A stretch of 64,000 nt of DNA from positions 2,294,001 through 2,358,000 of the forward strand of contig NZ_CP140155.1 in assembly GCF_034479375.1 (NCBI RefSeq), in the 5' to 3' direction. The notes under the pieces are model-generated. The model did not search any database. It had not been told where the DNA came from and saw nothing but the letters and a program-made list of their open reading frames with translations. Position 1 is the stretch's first letter. Every line of letters begins with the position of its first letter. This stretch comes from Rhodopseudomonas palustris (GTDB lineage Bacteria; Pseudomonadota; Alphaproteobacteria; Rhizobiales; Xanthobacteraceae). Of the stretch, positions 9,630 to 18,359 are shown one piece after another. Position numbers and translations under genes: made by a program.

Positions 9630-10652
9630 TCAGCTCCGCCGACGAAACCGACCGGCGCGGGCCTGATTGAGCCGTTCGAGCACGAAGCCCCGCCACCTTA
9701 CCGGATCGTCGACCGCCAGCGTCACCGCGAACGGAACGATGGCGCTGCCGAGCGTTGCCGCCGCGGCCCCGATCCGCGCCAGATCCTTCTCGGTCGTCAC
9801 CAGCGTCAGGCCGTCGCGGCGGGCGGTGTCGGCGAGGCTCGCGAGATCGTCCGCCGTAAACGGATGATGATCGGCGAATGCCCGCGCTTCCGCCACGTCG
9901 ATGCCGCTGGCGCGCAGCGTCGCGAAGAACCGCGCCGGGTCGCCGATGCCGGCGAAGGCCAGCACGCGCTGCCCCTGCAGCCGCTCCACCGAGGCCTCGT
10001 CGGGCCGAAGCTGCGCACGCAGGAGGACGCCGCCCTGCGCTGCGATCTGCGCCGCGACGTCATCGGCCGCCGCGCCGTCGCCGATGATCATCAGCGCGTC
10101 GGTGCGTTCGATCTGCAGCGGCAGCGGCGCGCGCAGCGGGCCGGCGGGAAAGACGCAAGCGTTGCCGACGCCGCGCCGGCTGTCGATCACGATCAGCGCG
10201 ACATGCTTGAGCAGCGCCGGATTCTGGAAGCCGTCGTCCATCACGATGACGCTCGCGCCCTGCGATCGCGCCAGCGCCGCGCCGTCGACGCGGTCGCGCG
10301 CCACCACCACCGGCACGCTGCGCGCCATCATCAACGGCTCGTCGCCGACATCCGCCGCGCCGTGGCGTTGCGGATCGACGCCGATCGGTCCGCGCAGCCG
10401 GCCGCCATAGCCGCGGCTCAGCACGACCGGATTTTCATCGAGATCGCGGAGGAGTTGCACCAGCGCCAGCGTCGTCGGCGTCTTGCCGGCGCCGCCGAGA
10501 TGATAATTGCCGACGCAGATCACCGGCACGCCGGCCTCGACGCCGGTCTTGCGCATCCGCCAGGACGTGATTTCGCCGTAGACGGCGCCGAGCGGCAGCA
10601 GCAATCGCGACAGCAACGAAGGAGGCCGGTGCCAGAAGCCCGGCTCACGCAT
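9630..10652 (-). CDS. lpxK: tetraacyldisaccharide 4'-kinase
   Basis: LpxK phosphorylates the 4' position of the lipid A disaccharide at the inner membrane. The 340-residue protein starts MREPGFWHRPPSLLS, has the short N-terminal hydrophobic anchor and the Walker A stretch GGAGKTPTTLAL near residue 60, then VLSRGYGGR and VMDDGFQNP, all typical of LpxK. The start at 10652 overlaps the end of waaA by eight bases, showing translational coupling. The upstream extension of the open frame is waaA in another frame and was discarded. Confidence 0.96.
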   Translation of the reverse strand: MREPGFWHRPPSLLSRLLLPLGAVYGEITSWRMRKTGVEAGVPVICVGNYHLGGAGKTPTTLALVQLLRDLDENPVVLSRGYGGRLRGPIGVDPQRHGAADVGDEPLMMARSVPVVVARDRVDGAALARSQGASVIVMDDGFQNPALLKHVALIVIDSRRGVGNACVFPAGPLRAPLPLQIERTDALMIIGDGAAADDVAAQIAAQGGVLLRAQLRPDEASVERLQGQRVLAFAGIGDPARFFATLRASGIDVAEARAFADHHPFTADDLASLADTARRDGLTLVTTEKDLARIGAAAATLGSAIVPFAVTLAVDDPVRWRGFVLERLNQARAGRFRRRS

Positions 10653-11991
10653 CGGCGGCGCCCTGCTCGATGCGCAATTGCAGCAGATAGGGTTCGAGCG
10701 CGGCGACGGTGCGGTCCAGCGCGCCGCCGAGCCGGTCGACCACGCGGGTCGCGGCATCGATCGAGGTCTGGCGCGCATTGGCGTCGGACAGCAACTGGCC
10801 GAACCGCCTGACCAGCGCGGCGGCGTCGGCCGCGGTGAAGGCGCCGCCCTCGTCGTCGAGCGCGCGATAGACGTCGCTGAAATTCGAGACGTGCGGGCCG
10901 TGCACGATCGAGGCGCCGAGCTTGACCGCCTCGATCGGATTCTGGCCGCCGTGCTCGATCAGCGAACCGCCCATGAACACGATCGGCGCCAGCCGATAGA
11001 ACAGGCCGAGTTCACCCATGGTGTCGGCGACGTAGATCGCGGTGGCCGCGGTCGGCAGTTGCTCGCGCGAGCGCAATGCGGCGTGCAGGCCGGAGGCCTC
11101 GATCAGACCGGCGATCTGTTCGCCGCGATGCGGATGCCGCGGCACGATCACGGTGAGCAGCGCAGGAAACACGCCGATGAGCGTGCGGTGGACGTCGAGC
11201 AGGATCTCCTCCTCGCCCGGATGGGTCGAGGCGGCGACGATCACCGGCCGGCCGCGCGTCACCGCCATCAGCCGTTCCAGCCGCGCCGGGTCGCCCGGCG
11301 GCGGCTCGACGTCCATCTTCAGATTGCCGGTGGTGATGACGTTGCGGCTGCCCAGCGCCGAAAACCGCTCCGCATCCATCCGCGACTGCGCCAGGCAGAT
11401 GTCGAATTTGCCGAGCAGCGTGCCGATCGTCGCCGAGGCCCGGCGCCAGCGCGGGAACGAGCGCTGCGACATCCGGCCGTTGATCAGCACCATCGGCAAT
11501 CGCCGCGCCGCCGAGGCGAGGATCAGGTTCGGCCACAGGTCGGATTCGATGAACAGCGCCAGCGACGGCTGCCAGTGGTCGAGGAAGCGCGCGACGAAGC
11601 GCGGCGCGTCATAGGGGATGAACTGGTGGATGATGTCGGGCGGAAACCGCTTCGCCACCACCGCCGCCGAGGTCACGGTTCCCGACGTCAGCAGGATGCG
11701 CAGATTGAGCGCGCGCAGCCGCTCGATCAGCCCGGCCGCGGCCAGCACCTCGCCGACGCTGGCGCCATGAATCCACACCAGCGGTCCGTGCGGCCGCACA
11801 TGCGCGGCGACGCCGCGGCGCTCGTCGACCCGCGCCGCCTCCTCTTTGCCCTGGTTGAGCCGCCGCTTGATCAGCAGCGGGACCAGTGGGGCCATGCCGG
11901 CGGTAAGCCTCTGATAGACGCGCAGCGTCATCGGCAACGGTTCGGCCAGCGAAGGCCCCGTCTGCCACCGCGGGGGTGACGCGCTCGTCAT
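10645..11991 (-). CDS. waaA: 3-deoxy-D-manno-octulosonic acid (Kdo) transferase
   Basis: WaaA (KdtA) adds Kdo from CMP-Kdo to the lipid A precursor at the inner membrane. The sequence shows LVWIHGASVGEVLAAAGLI, FIPYDAPRFVARFLDHW, ESDLWPNL and GRMSQRSFPRW, all family hallmarks, and the acceptor-binding part around VFMGGSLIEHGGQNPIE. Length is 448 residues from the ATG at 11991. An in-frame ATG at 11931 (MTLRVYQR) matches the usual family N-terminus and would give 428; neither has a strong ribosome site. It sits between a DUF4170 gene and lpxK, an order I know from Rhizobiales. Confidence 0.95.
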   Translation of the reverse strand: MTSASPPRWQTGPSLAEPLPMTLRVYQRLTAGMAPLVPLLIKRRLNQGKEEAARVDERRGVAAHVRPHGPLVWIHGASVGEVLAAAGLIERLRALNLRILLTSGTVTSAAVVAKRFPPDIIHQFIPYDAPRFVARFLDHWQPSLALFIESDLWPNLILASAARRLPMVLINGRMSQRSFPRWRRASATIGTLLGKFDICLAQSRMDAERFSALGSRNVITTGNLKMDVEPPPGDPARLERLMAVTRGRPVIVAASTHPGEEEILLDVHRTLIGVFPALLTVIVPRHPHRGEQIAGLIEASGLHAALRSREQLPTAATAIYVADTMGELGLFYRLAPIVFMGGSLIEHGGQNPIEAVKLGASIVHGPHVSNFSDVYRALDDEGGAFTAADAAALVRRFGQLLSDANARQTSIDAATRVVDRLGGALDRTVAALEPYLLQLRIEQGAADA

Positions 11992-12007
11992 CGCACAGCG
12001 AGCCCGG

Positions 12008-12253
12008 TCAACGTGCCAGCTTTGCGTCCTGGCCGGGATCCAGCAGGCGATGGAGATGAACGATGAAATAGCGCATGTGGGCGTTGTCGACGGTCTGGTG
12101 GGCCTTCGCCTTCCACGCCGCGAAGGCCGACGCGTAGCTCGGATACACCCCGACGATGTCGACCTTGTCGAGGTCGCGGAAGGTGACGTTCTCGAGATCC
12201 TCGAGCTCGCCGCCGATGACGAGATGAAGCAATTGCTGCGCAGTGTCGGGCAT
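12008..12253 (-). CDS. DUF4170 small protein
   Basis: An 81-residue cytoplasmic protein with the sequence LLHLVIGGELEDLENV and DIVGVYPSYASAFAAWKAKA, recognised as DUF4170. Members are small alphaproteobacterial proteins of unknown function habitually found beside waaA. Here it lies between the IMPase-family gene and waaA, separated from waaA by only 16 bases, so it is probably in the same transcript and may act in lipid A or LPS assembly. Confidence 0.88.
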   Translation of the reverse strand: MPDTAQQLLHLVIGGELEDLENVTFRDLDKVDIVGVYPSYASAFAAWKAKAHQTVDNAHMRYFIVHLHRLLDPGQDAKLAR

Positions 12254-12288
12254 CGAGGTTCCTCAGCGGCAAACGGGCAGATGCAGGC

Positions 12289-13104
12289 TCAACTCGCAGG
12301 GCGATTGCGAAAATGCTCGACGATTCGAGCATGACGATCGCGCCCCGCGGCCACCAGAACGCCGTGCGTGACCTCGGGACGGTTGTAGACGATGGCTTCG
12401 CCCGCGAGGGTTGTTAGTGTACCATCCGCTTCGTGCACGATCAAATCGGCCGCGGCAAGGTCCCAGTCGCGGCTTTGCCCACCTGCGAACGCGACGTCGA
12501 TCCGACGATCGGCGACGCCACATAAACGCAATGCCAGCGAGCCGATCCGCGGAAGAATGTGAGCGCCTTCCGGCAGCGCGAGCCGCTCGATCAACGGTTT
12601 CGGCCCCGCAACTTTGATGAAATCCAGATCCGGGCCGGCGCTCGCGCGAATCGGGAGCCCGTTCAGCGTCGCCCCCGCCCCCCGGGCGGCAAAGAAGAAC
12701 TCCTGACTGACCGGAGCGAATACCGCCGCGAGAATCGGCGAGGCGTTCTCGACCAGCGCCGCGGAGACGCACCAGTCCTCGCGCCCGGCGAGATAGGCGC
12801 GGGTGCCGTCGATCGGGTCGATGATCCAGACCCGCTGGCTGTCCAGCCGCGCTGGATCGTCGGCGCTTTCTTCGGACAGCCATCCGTATTCTGGAACGGC
12901 GGATTGCAGCCGGTCGCGGATCAGATCGTTGACGGCGATGTCGGCCTCGGACACCGGCGACGACGCGCCCTTGGTCCACTCGCGCAGCTTGGTGCGGAAC
13001 ATCGACAGCGCCAGCGCGCCCGCCTCGCGGACCGTCTCGGCCAGCAGCGCGGCGTCGCGCCCTCCGGCTTCGCTATGCCGCGTATCGGGACTAGCGTCCG
13101 GCAA
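12289..13104 (-). CDS. inositol monophosphatase-family (CysQ/BPNase-like) phosphatase
   Basis: A 271-residue Mg-dependent phosphatase of the IMPase superfamily. Metal-binding residues are visible in SEES (77-80) and in IDPIDGTRAYLAG around 95-107, and WDLAAADLIVHEADG near 214 supplies the last metal ligand. It is probably a 3'(2'),5'-bisphosphate nucleotidase (CysQ) or an inositol-phosphate phosphatase; the sequence alone does not decide. The start is TTG at 13104, overlapping the pmbA stop by 14 bases. A later start inside the Ser/Ala-rich N-terminus is possible. Confidence 0.88.
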   Translation of the reverse strand: MPDASPDTRHSEAGGRDAALLAETVREAGALALSMFRTKLREWTKGASSPVSEADIAVNDLIRDRLQSAVPEYGWLSEESADDPARLDSQRVWIIDPIDGTRAYLAGREDWCVSAALVENASPILAAVFAPVSQEFFFAARGAGATLNGLPIRASAGPDLDFIKVAGPKPLIERLALPEGAHILPRIGSLALRLCGVADRRIDVAFAGGQSRDWDLAAADLIVHEADGTLTTLAGEAIVYNRPEVTHGVLVAAGRDRHARIVEHFRNRPAS

Positions 13105-14488
13105 TCGTCAGCCCCTCGATCCGCAGCGTCGGCGCGTTGACGCCGTAGCGGAAGGTCAGATCATTGGCCGGCGTCAGCGTCTTGTACATCTCGATCAGAT
13201 GGCCCGCGATGGTGACCTCGCTGACCGCGTAGGTGCATTCGCCGTTCTCGATCCAGAAACCCGCGGCGCCGCGGCTGTAGTCGCCGGTGACGCCGTTGAC
13301 GCCGGAGCCGATCAGATCGGTGACGTAGAAGCCCTGCTTGATGTCGCCCATCAGCTCGGCCGGACTCATCGTGCCGCCTTCGAGATGCAGATTATAGGGC
13401 CCGGGCGACGGCGACGACGACACGCCGCGATGCGCGTGCCCGGTGGTGGTGAGCCCGAGTTCGCGCGCGGTGGCGCAGTCGAGCAGCCAGGTGGTCAGCA
13501 CGCCGTCATCGACGATCGCGAGTTCCTTGACCGCGACGCCCTCGGCATCGAACGCCTGCGAACGCAGCCCGCGCTTGCGCAGTGGATCGTCGACGATGCG
13601 AATGCCGTCGCGGAACAGCTTGTCGCCGAGCCGGTCCTTGAGGAACGAGGTCTTGCGCGCGATCGCGGCGCCGTTGACGGCGCCGACCAGATGCCCGACC
13701 AGCGAGCCTGCGACGCGCGGATCGAAGATCACCGGCACCTTGCAGGTTTCGACCTTGCGCGGGCCGACCCGCGCCGCGGTGCGCTCGCCGGCGACACGGC
13801 CGACGGTTTCCGGCGACATCAGATCCGCGGCGTGCGGCGCCGTGGTGTATTCGTAGTCGCGCTCCATCCCGGTGCCGTCGCCAGCGATCGCGGTCATCGA
13901 GATGCCGTGGCTGGAGCGCAGGAACGCGCCGTGGAAGCCGGTCGAAGTCACCAGCACCATGCCGCCGATCCCCGACGAGGCGGAGGCGCCGCCCGATTTG
14001 GTGACGCCCTCGACCGCCAGCGCCGCCTGCTCGGCTTCGCGCGCCCGGCGCTCCAGCTCGGCGGTCGACGGGGTCTGCGGATCGAGCACATCGAGCTGCG
14101 GAAAATCGCGGGCCAAAAGCGCCGGATCGGCGAGGCCGACATATTTGTCGTCGGGCGCGACGCGGGCCATCGCCACCGCGCGCTCGGCGAGCTTCGACAC
14201 GCCGTCGCCGGTGATGTCGTTGGTCGAGACCACCGCCTGACGGCGGCCGACCAGCACGCGCAGGCCGACGTCGTCGCCCTCCGAGCGCTCGGATTCCTGC
14301 ATTCGCCCGTCGCGTACTTCGACGCCGTGCGAGACGCCGCGCACCGCGACCGCATCGGCCTGATCGGCGCCGGCGCGCGTCGCCGCTTCGACCAGCCGTT
14401 GCGCCAGTTCGCTCAACGCCGACTGATCGAGCAGGTCTTGATCCCTGGAAGGCGACGACGGCGATCGGACGCTTGGTGAAGAGTTCAC
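13091..14488 (-). CDS. pmbA: TldE/PmbA-type metalloprotease subunit
   Basis: PmbA (TldE) forms a heterodimer with TldD that degrades unfolded or modified peptides; only TldD carries the zinc site. The sequence has the PmbA landmarks VRDGRMQESERSEGDDVGLR, TSFLKDRLGDKLF and, near the C-terminus, SRGAAGFWIENGECTYAVSE. GTG at 14488 is chosen as start since AGGATT precedes it and it gives 465 residues, close to the usual 450; an ATG at 14551 would add 21 unconserved residues. It is the first gene of the minus-strand operon running to lpxK. The tldD partner is not in this window. Confidence 0.93.
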   Translation of the reverse strand: MNSSPSVRSPSSPSRDQDLLDQSALSELAQRLVEAATRAGADQADAVAVRGVSHGVEVRDGRMQESERSEGDDVGLRVLVGRRQAVVSTNDITGDGVSKLAERAVAMARVAPDDKYVGLADPALLARDFPQLDVLDPQTPSTAELERRAREAEQAALAVEGVTKSGGASASSGIGGMVLVTSTGFHGAFLRSSHGISMTAIAGDGTGMERDYEYTTAPHAADLMSPETVGRVAGERTAARVGPRKVETCKVPVIFDPRVAGSLVGHLVGAVNGAAIARKTSFLKDRLGDKLFRDGIRIVDDPLRKRGLRSQAFDAEGVAVKELAIVDDGVLTTWLLDCATARELGLTTTGHAHRGVSSSPSPGPYNLHLEGGTMSPAELMGDIKQGFYVTDLIGSGVNGVTGDYSRGAAGFWIENGECTYAVSEVTIAGHLIEMYKTLTPANDLTFRYGVNAPTLRIEGLTIAGR

Positions 14489-14622
14489 AAACAGAAATCC
14501 TGAGGCTGAAAGCAATGACGGCGGGTCCGGAAACGCATCCCGAGATTTCACAGATGTGCCTGTTCGGCGCGGACTTCAAGCACCTTGCGCGGCGAAGGAA
14601 CAAATCATTGTCGGCTTCGCGG

Positions 14623-14670
14623 CAAGCTTCCGTCAATCATGCCGGCCAAGCTTCTGTCAATCATGCGGGG
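14623..14670. repeat. 24-bp tandem duplication upstream of pmbA
   Basis: Two adjacent 24-base units beginning CAAGCTTC at 14623 and 14647 differ at only a few positions (core GTCAATCATGC in both). They lie in the 296-base divergent gap between pmbA and the DUF6101-like gene. Whether they bind a regulator is unknown. Confidence 0.6.
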
Positions 14671-14784
14671 CGAAGCAAGCCGCGCAAGCTTCGATTAACC
14701 GAGCTTTTTAAGCGATTCCGGACGCCGCTCTGGCATCCTTCACCCATCGACCGGACAGATAAATCCGGCGGGGAGAACAAAGCC

Positions 14785-15309
14785 GTGAGGCGTCAAACAG
14801 CAACAGGCGGGAGCAATCCCGTCGGGTCGAGCCGCGCTCTGCGGCTCGACCCCCTCTCACTGCCGATCCGCTTCGACGCGCACGACGTTCGCGCCGATGG
14901 CGGCATCCGGCAAATCGAATTGCATCGCGAACGCGTGATCCTGCACCGCGCCGTCGCCGGCATGCGGATGGCGATCAAGGTGCGCGTCAGCGACTTCCGC
15001 GGCATCGCCTGCCGCGGGCTCGACGACGGCCGGATGCTGATGCTGGTGCATCGCGATCCGTCGCTGTCGGTGCCGCTGTGTATCAGCGACGACAACGACG
15101 AGATCGAACGCGCCCGCGCGCTGTGGAGCGAAATCTTCGCGCTGCCGCAACTGCCCGACGACACGCCGCGCGAACCCGCGCAACGCCGCCGCCGCCACAG
15201 CGTGATCAGCCGGCGCCGGCCGCGCTTCCTGATGCGACGGCGCACCGGTGCGCTGCTGGAGGCGCCGCGCAACTACGCCGGCGAGCGCGAGATCATCGCC
15301 CGAAACTGA
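14785..15309 (+). CDS. DUF6101-like protein
   Basis: A 174-residue soluble protein; residues about 20-110 form a beta-rich domain (LDPLSLPIRFDAHDVRADGG, RVILHRAVAGMRMAIKVRV, LVHRDPSLSVPLCIS) and the C-terminal third is very Arg-rich. I associate this with DUF6101, an alphaproteobacterial family of unknown function. The frame is open upstream to 14473, but GTG at 14785 preceded by GGGGAG is the best start, as the upstream part is low-complexity and contains the tandem repeat. It is divergent from pmbA and convergent with ubiA. Confidence 0.75.
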   Translation: MRRQTATGGSNPVGSSRALRLDPLSLPIRFDAHDVRADGGIRQIELHRERVILHRAVAGMRMAIKVRVSDFRGIACRGLDDGRMLMLVHRDPSLSVPLCISDDNDEIERARALWSEIFALPQLPDDTPREPAQRRRRHSVISRRRPRFLMRRRTGALLEAPRNYAGEREIIARN

Positions 15310-15397
15310 GTCCCTCGAGGAACGCCGCGCGCTGCGAGTTCGGCACGCGCGGCTTCACGATCCGCAGAGAACGAGCCGCCGACGATTGCGCGGATGA

Positions 15398-16348
15398 TTA
15401 CGCCATCGTCCGGGCGACCGCGTCGCACGACAGGCCGATGAACAGCAGCAGGCCGGCATCGCGGTTCGACTTGAACAGTTTCAGGCACAATCCGCTGTCG
15501 TGGATGTCGAGCCGGACGATCTGCGAAGCCAGATGCACCGCGAAGGCAACGAGCCCGACCCAGCCGAGCCAGCCGGAGCCGGCCAGCACCAGAGCAGTGC
15601 CCAGCAACGTCACCGAAAGCCCGTACAGCATCATCAGCGCGGCGTGAGTCCTGTCGCCGAACAACAGCGCGGTGGACTTGATGCCGATCATCAGATCGTC
15701 TTCGGCATCCTGATGCGCGTAGATGGTGTCGTAGCCGACCACCCAGGCGATCGAACCGGCATAGAGCACGAACGCCACCAGTTCGAGCCGCGCGAAGGTG
15801 CCGGCGAAGCCCATCAGCGCGCCCCACGAGAACGCGAGCCCGAGCACGATCTGCGGCCAGTAGGTGATCCGCTTCATGAACGGATAGGCCGCGACGATGA
15901 TCAGCGAGGCGATGCCGGTCGCGATGGTGAAATTGTTGAACTGCAGCAGAACCGCGAGGCCGATGAACGACAGCGTCACCATGAAGGCCGCGGCGTTGCG
16001 GGCGCTGACCTGCCCGGACGGGATCGGCCGCGATCGGGTGCGCTCGACCTTGCCGTCGAGATCGCGGTCGGTGATGTCGTTCCAGGTACAGCCGGCGCCG
16101 CGCATCACGAAGGCGCCGACGAAGAACAGCGCGCAGAACAGCGGCAGGTGGCTGAGGTCCTTCGCCATGCCGGCTGCCAGCGCGGCCGACCACCAGCACG
16201 GCATCAGCAGCAGCCAGGAACCGATCGGACGATCGAACCGCGCGAGACGGAGATAGGGCCGCGACCATTCCGGCGCGTGGCTGTCGACCCAGTTGCCGGT
16301 CGAGTCGGCAACCGGCGCCGTCGCGCCGCTGATCGGAACGCCGGTCAT
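15398..16348 (-). CDS. ubiA: 4-hydroxybenzoate polyprenyltransferase
   Basis: UbiA prenylates 4-hydroxybenzoate in ubiquinone synthesis and is an integral inner-membrane enzyme. The 316-residue protein has about eight hydrophobic segments and both Asp-rich motifs: NDITDRDLDGKVERTRSRP (first) and DAEDDLMIGIKSTA preceded by YDTIYAHQ (second). The start at 16348 overlaps the stop of the upstream gene (ATGA), so the two are translated together. No other ubiquinone gene is in the window. Confidence 0.95.
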   Translation of the reverse strand: MTGVPISGATAPVADSTGNWVDSHAPEWSRPYLRLARFDRPIGSWLLLMPCWWSAALAAGMAKDLSHLPLFCALFFVGAFVMRGAGCTWNDITDRDLDGKVERTRSRPIPSGQVSARNAAAFMVTLSFIGLAVLLQFNNFTIATGIASLIIVAAYPFMKRITYWPQIVLGLAFSWGALMGFAGTFARLELVAFVLYAGSIAWVVGYDTIYAHQDAEDDLMIGIKSTALLFGDRTHAALMMLYGLSVTLLGTALVLAGSGWLGWVGLVAFAVHLASQIVRLDIHDSGLCLKLFKSNRDAGLLLFIGLSCDAVARTMA

Positions 16349-17070
16349 CTCTGCAGCACGTTGCCGTTCAACGTGTCGAACGTGGTGCCGCCGTATTTCT
16401 TCGCCGAGGTATTCGCCTCGGGTGCCGCGGCCGACGAGCCGAGAACGTCGGCGAGGCTCGGGCCGGCCGGACCGCGCTGCTGCTGCTGGGCCGCGATGTC
16501 GCAGACCTTCTTCTGCATCCCCGTGGTGTTCTGATGGCCCTTCTTGAGCTGGTCGGCGATCTCGCCGGGGATGCCGCACTTCTTGGCGTTGGTGGTCACG
16601 TAGTTGATCATCTTGGTCTCGGCGACCGCGAAGGCGTTGATCAGCTTGCAGGCTTCGGCTGCAGGAGCCTTCCGCTTGCCGGCGGCCTGAATCGCCGCGC
16701 CGCGCTTCTCGGCGTCCTGCCGCAGCTTGAGGAAGTCGTTCATGCACTCTTCGCCGCCGGCCTGCTGCCCCATCGGCGCGGCCTGCTGAGGCGGCGGCGC
16801 GAACCCTCCTCCACCTCCCGCGAGCGGAGCTGCACCGGCCCCGAACGCGCTGCCGCTATTGACCGGCGGAAACGGCGAGGACTGCGCAGGCGCCGAAGCG
16901 GCCTGGTTCGGCAACGGCGCCGGAAAAGCCGACATCGGAGCTGTCGTCTGCGTGGACGTCGCGGCCTGGTTGGGCAAGGGTGCCGGAAATGCGCTTTGCG
17001 CATTCGCCTGCACGGCGTGCAAAGTAAAGACGGCGGCGACCGTCGGCACTATCAAACGTGGGATGATCAA
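16345..17070 (-). CDS. secreted Pro/Gln-rich protein with internal repeat, unknown function
   Basis: A 241-residue protein with a signal peptide (hydrophobic IVPTVAAVFTLHAV, cleavage near NAQS). Next comes a linker holding two copies of SAFPAPLPNQAA about 21 residues apart, a Gly/Pro/Gln-rich stretch, and a conserved-looking C-terminal domain with Cys residues (GGEECMNDFLKLRQDAEKRG, KKCGIPGEI, KKVCDI). The start is TTG at 17070: GGAGGAG stands seven bases upstream and the signal peptide begins there, while the longer frame to 17232 would bury it. It is coupled to ubiA by ATGA overlap. The product is not recognised; periplasmic location is inferred. Confidence 0.82.
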   Translation of the reverse strand: MIIPRLIVPTVAAVFTLHAVQANAQSAFPAPLPNQAATSTQTTAPMSAFPAPLPNQAASAPAQSSPFPPVNSGSAFGAGAAPLAGGGGGFAPPPQQAAPMGQQAGGEECMNDFLKLRQDAEKRGAAIQAAGKRKAPAAEACKLINAFAVAETKMINYVTTNAKKCGIPGEIADQLKKGHQNTTGMQKKVCDIAAQQQQRGPAGPSLADVLGSSAAAPEANTSAKKYGGTTFDTLNGNVLQR

Positions 17071-17291
17071 GGCTGCTCCTCCGGCAAAGGTTCGATGGTC
17101 CCCAAGAATCCCCAAAAACAGTCCCCGAATGCCCGTCTGGCGCGACGATGCGCTCGTCGCCCTCGGCCTTTTACGATTCCCGAATGCCCTTAACAACCCG
17201 TGGAATAGGGCGGCAGCGCGGCGGTTCGCCACGTTTACTCGCTGATTTTGCTGGACGTTTGGATTAGAACCGGCTCCTGGAACCCACTGCC

Positions 17292-18044
17292 ATGTCCCGA
17301 TACGATTTCCGCAGCCCCCGTCTTTTCATCGACGCCGCCCTCGCCGCCGGTGTGCAGGTGCCGCTGAACCGCGACCAGAGCAATTATCTCGGCAACGTGC
17401 TGCGGCTCGGTTCCGGCGCGCCGGTGCTCGCCTTCAATGGCCGCGACGGCGAGTGGCGCGCCGTGCTCGCCGGCCGCAAGCGACCGGAAGAACTGGAAGT
17501 CGCCGAGCAGACCCGGCCGCAGGATCGCCTGCCCGATCTGACCTACGCATTCGCGCCGCTGAAGCACGCGCGGCTCGACTATATGGCGCAGAAGGCCGTC
17601 GAAATGGGCGCCGGGCGGCTGCAGCCGGTGCTGACGCGGCACACCCAGGTGCATCGGCTCAACACCGAGCGGATGCGCGCCAATGTGATCGAGGCGGCCG
17701 AGCAATGCGGCATCCTCAGCCTCGCCGGGGTCGAGGAACCGGTCGCGCTGGAGCGCTGGCTCGCGGTCCGGGCCGAAAGCAGTCGCCTGCTGGTATTCTG
17801 CGACGAGGACGCCGAGGTCGCCAATCCGGTCGCCGCGCTGCAGGCCGCCCGCCCCGCGGCTGCGCAGGGAATCGACCTTTTGGTCGGCCCAGAAGGCGGG
17901 TTCGCCGCCGACGAGCGCGAGCTTTTGCTGCGACAGCCGAAAATCCTGCGGCTGGCGCTCGGCCCCCGCATCATGCGCGCCGACACCGCCGCGGTCGCGG
18001 CGCTGGCGCTGGTCCAGGCGGTGGCGGGTGATTGGACGGCGTAG
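17292..18044 (+). CDS. rsmE: 16S rRNA m3U1498 methyltransferase
   Basis: RsmE methylates N3 of U1498 in 16S rRNA. The 250-residue protein has an N-terminal PUA-like part (YLGNVLRLGSGAPVLAFNGR), the central KAVEMGAGRLQPVLTRHTQV, then EAAEQCG and the SPOUT knot signatures LLVGPEGGFAADE and LALGPRIMRADTAA. Length is normal. It is divergent from the secreted-protein gene. It precedes hisZ by about 315 bases that are mostly a palindromic repeat. Confidence 0.96.
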   Translation: MSRYDFRSPRLFIDAALAAGVQVPLNRDQSNYLGNVLRLGSGAPVLAFNGRDGEWRAVLAGRKRPEELEVAEQTRPQDRLPDLTYAFAPLKHARLDYMAQKAVEMGAGRLQPVLTRHTQVHRLNTERMRANVIEAAEQCGILSLAGVEEPVALERWLAVRAESSRLLVFCDEDAEVANPVAALQAARPAAAQGIDLLVGPEGGFAADERELLLRQPKILRLALGPRIMRADTAAVAALALVQAVAGDWTA

Positions 18045-18097
18045 CCAGTCGGCCTATCGCACATGATCAAATGTTCAGCCGCAACACCCGCAACGAG

Positions 18098-18216
18098 TCG
18101 TCCCCGCGCAGGCGGGGATCCATAACCCCCCGGCTTTTCAAGCAAAGGAATGCCACTGCCACCGGACTTCAGTCGAGATGCTACGGCGTATGGGTCCCCG
18201 CCTGCGCGGCGACGAC
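18098..18216. repeat. palindromic intergenic repeat, TCGTCCCCGC class
   Basis: Left arm TCGTCCCCGCGCAGGCGGGG and right arm ending GCGGCGACGAC are inverted copies with nested short hairpins. It fills the gap between rsmE and hisZ; the remaining 140 bases before hisZ show no gene. Related in design to the elements at 29966 and 35813. Confidence 0.7.
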
Positions 18217-18359
18217 ACAGGAGTGGCGTTCAACGATTGGCCCCAAACGGCCTTAACGCATCTCTTGAATGACGGTCGAAACTGTCATTCGGCCGTGTTA
18301 AGGGCTGCGCAGACGACCCTTTTGCCCCTTCCCTGCCCGGGACCGCTGGAATTTCGACC

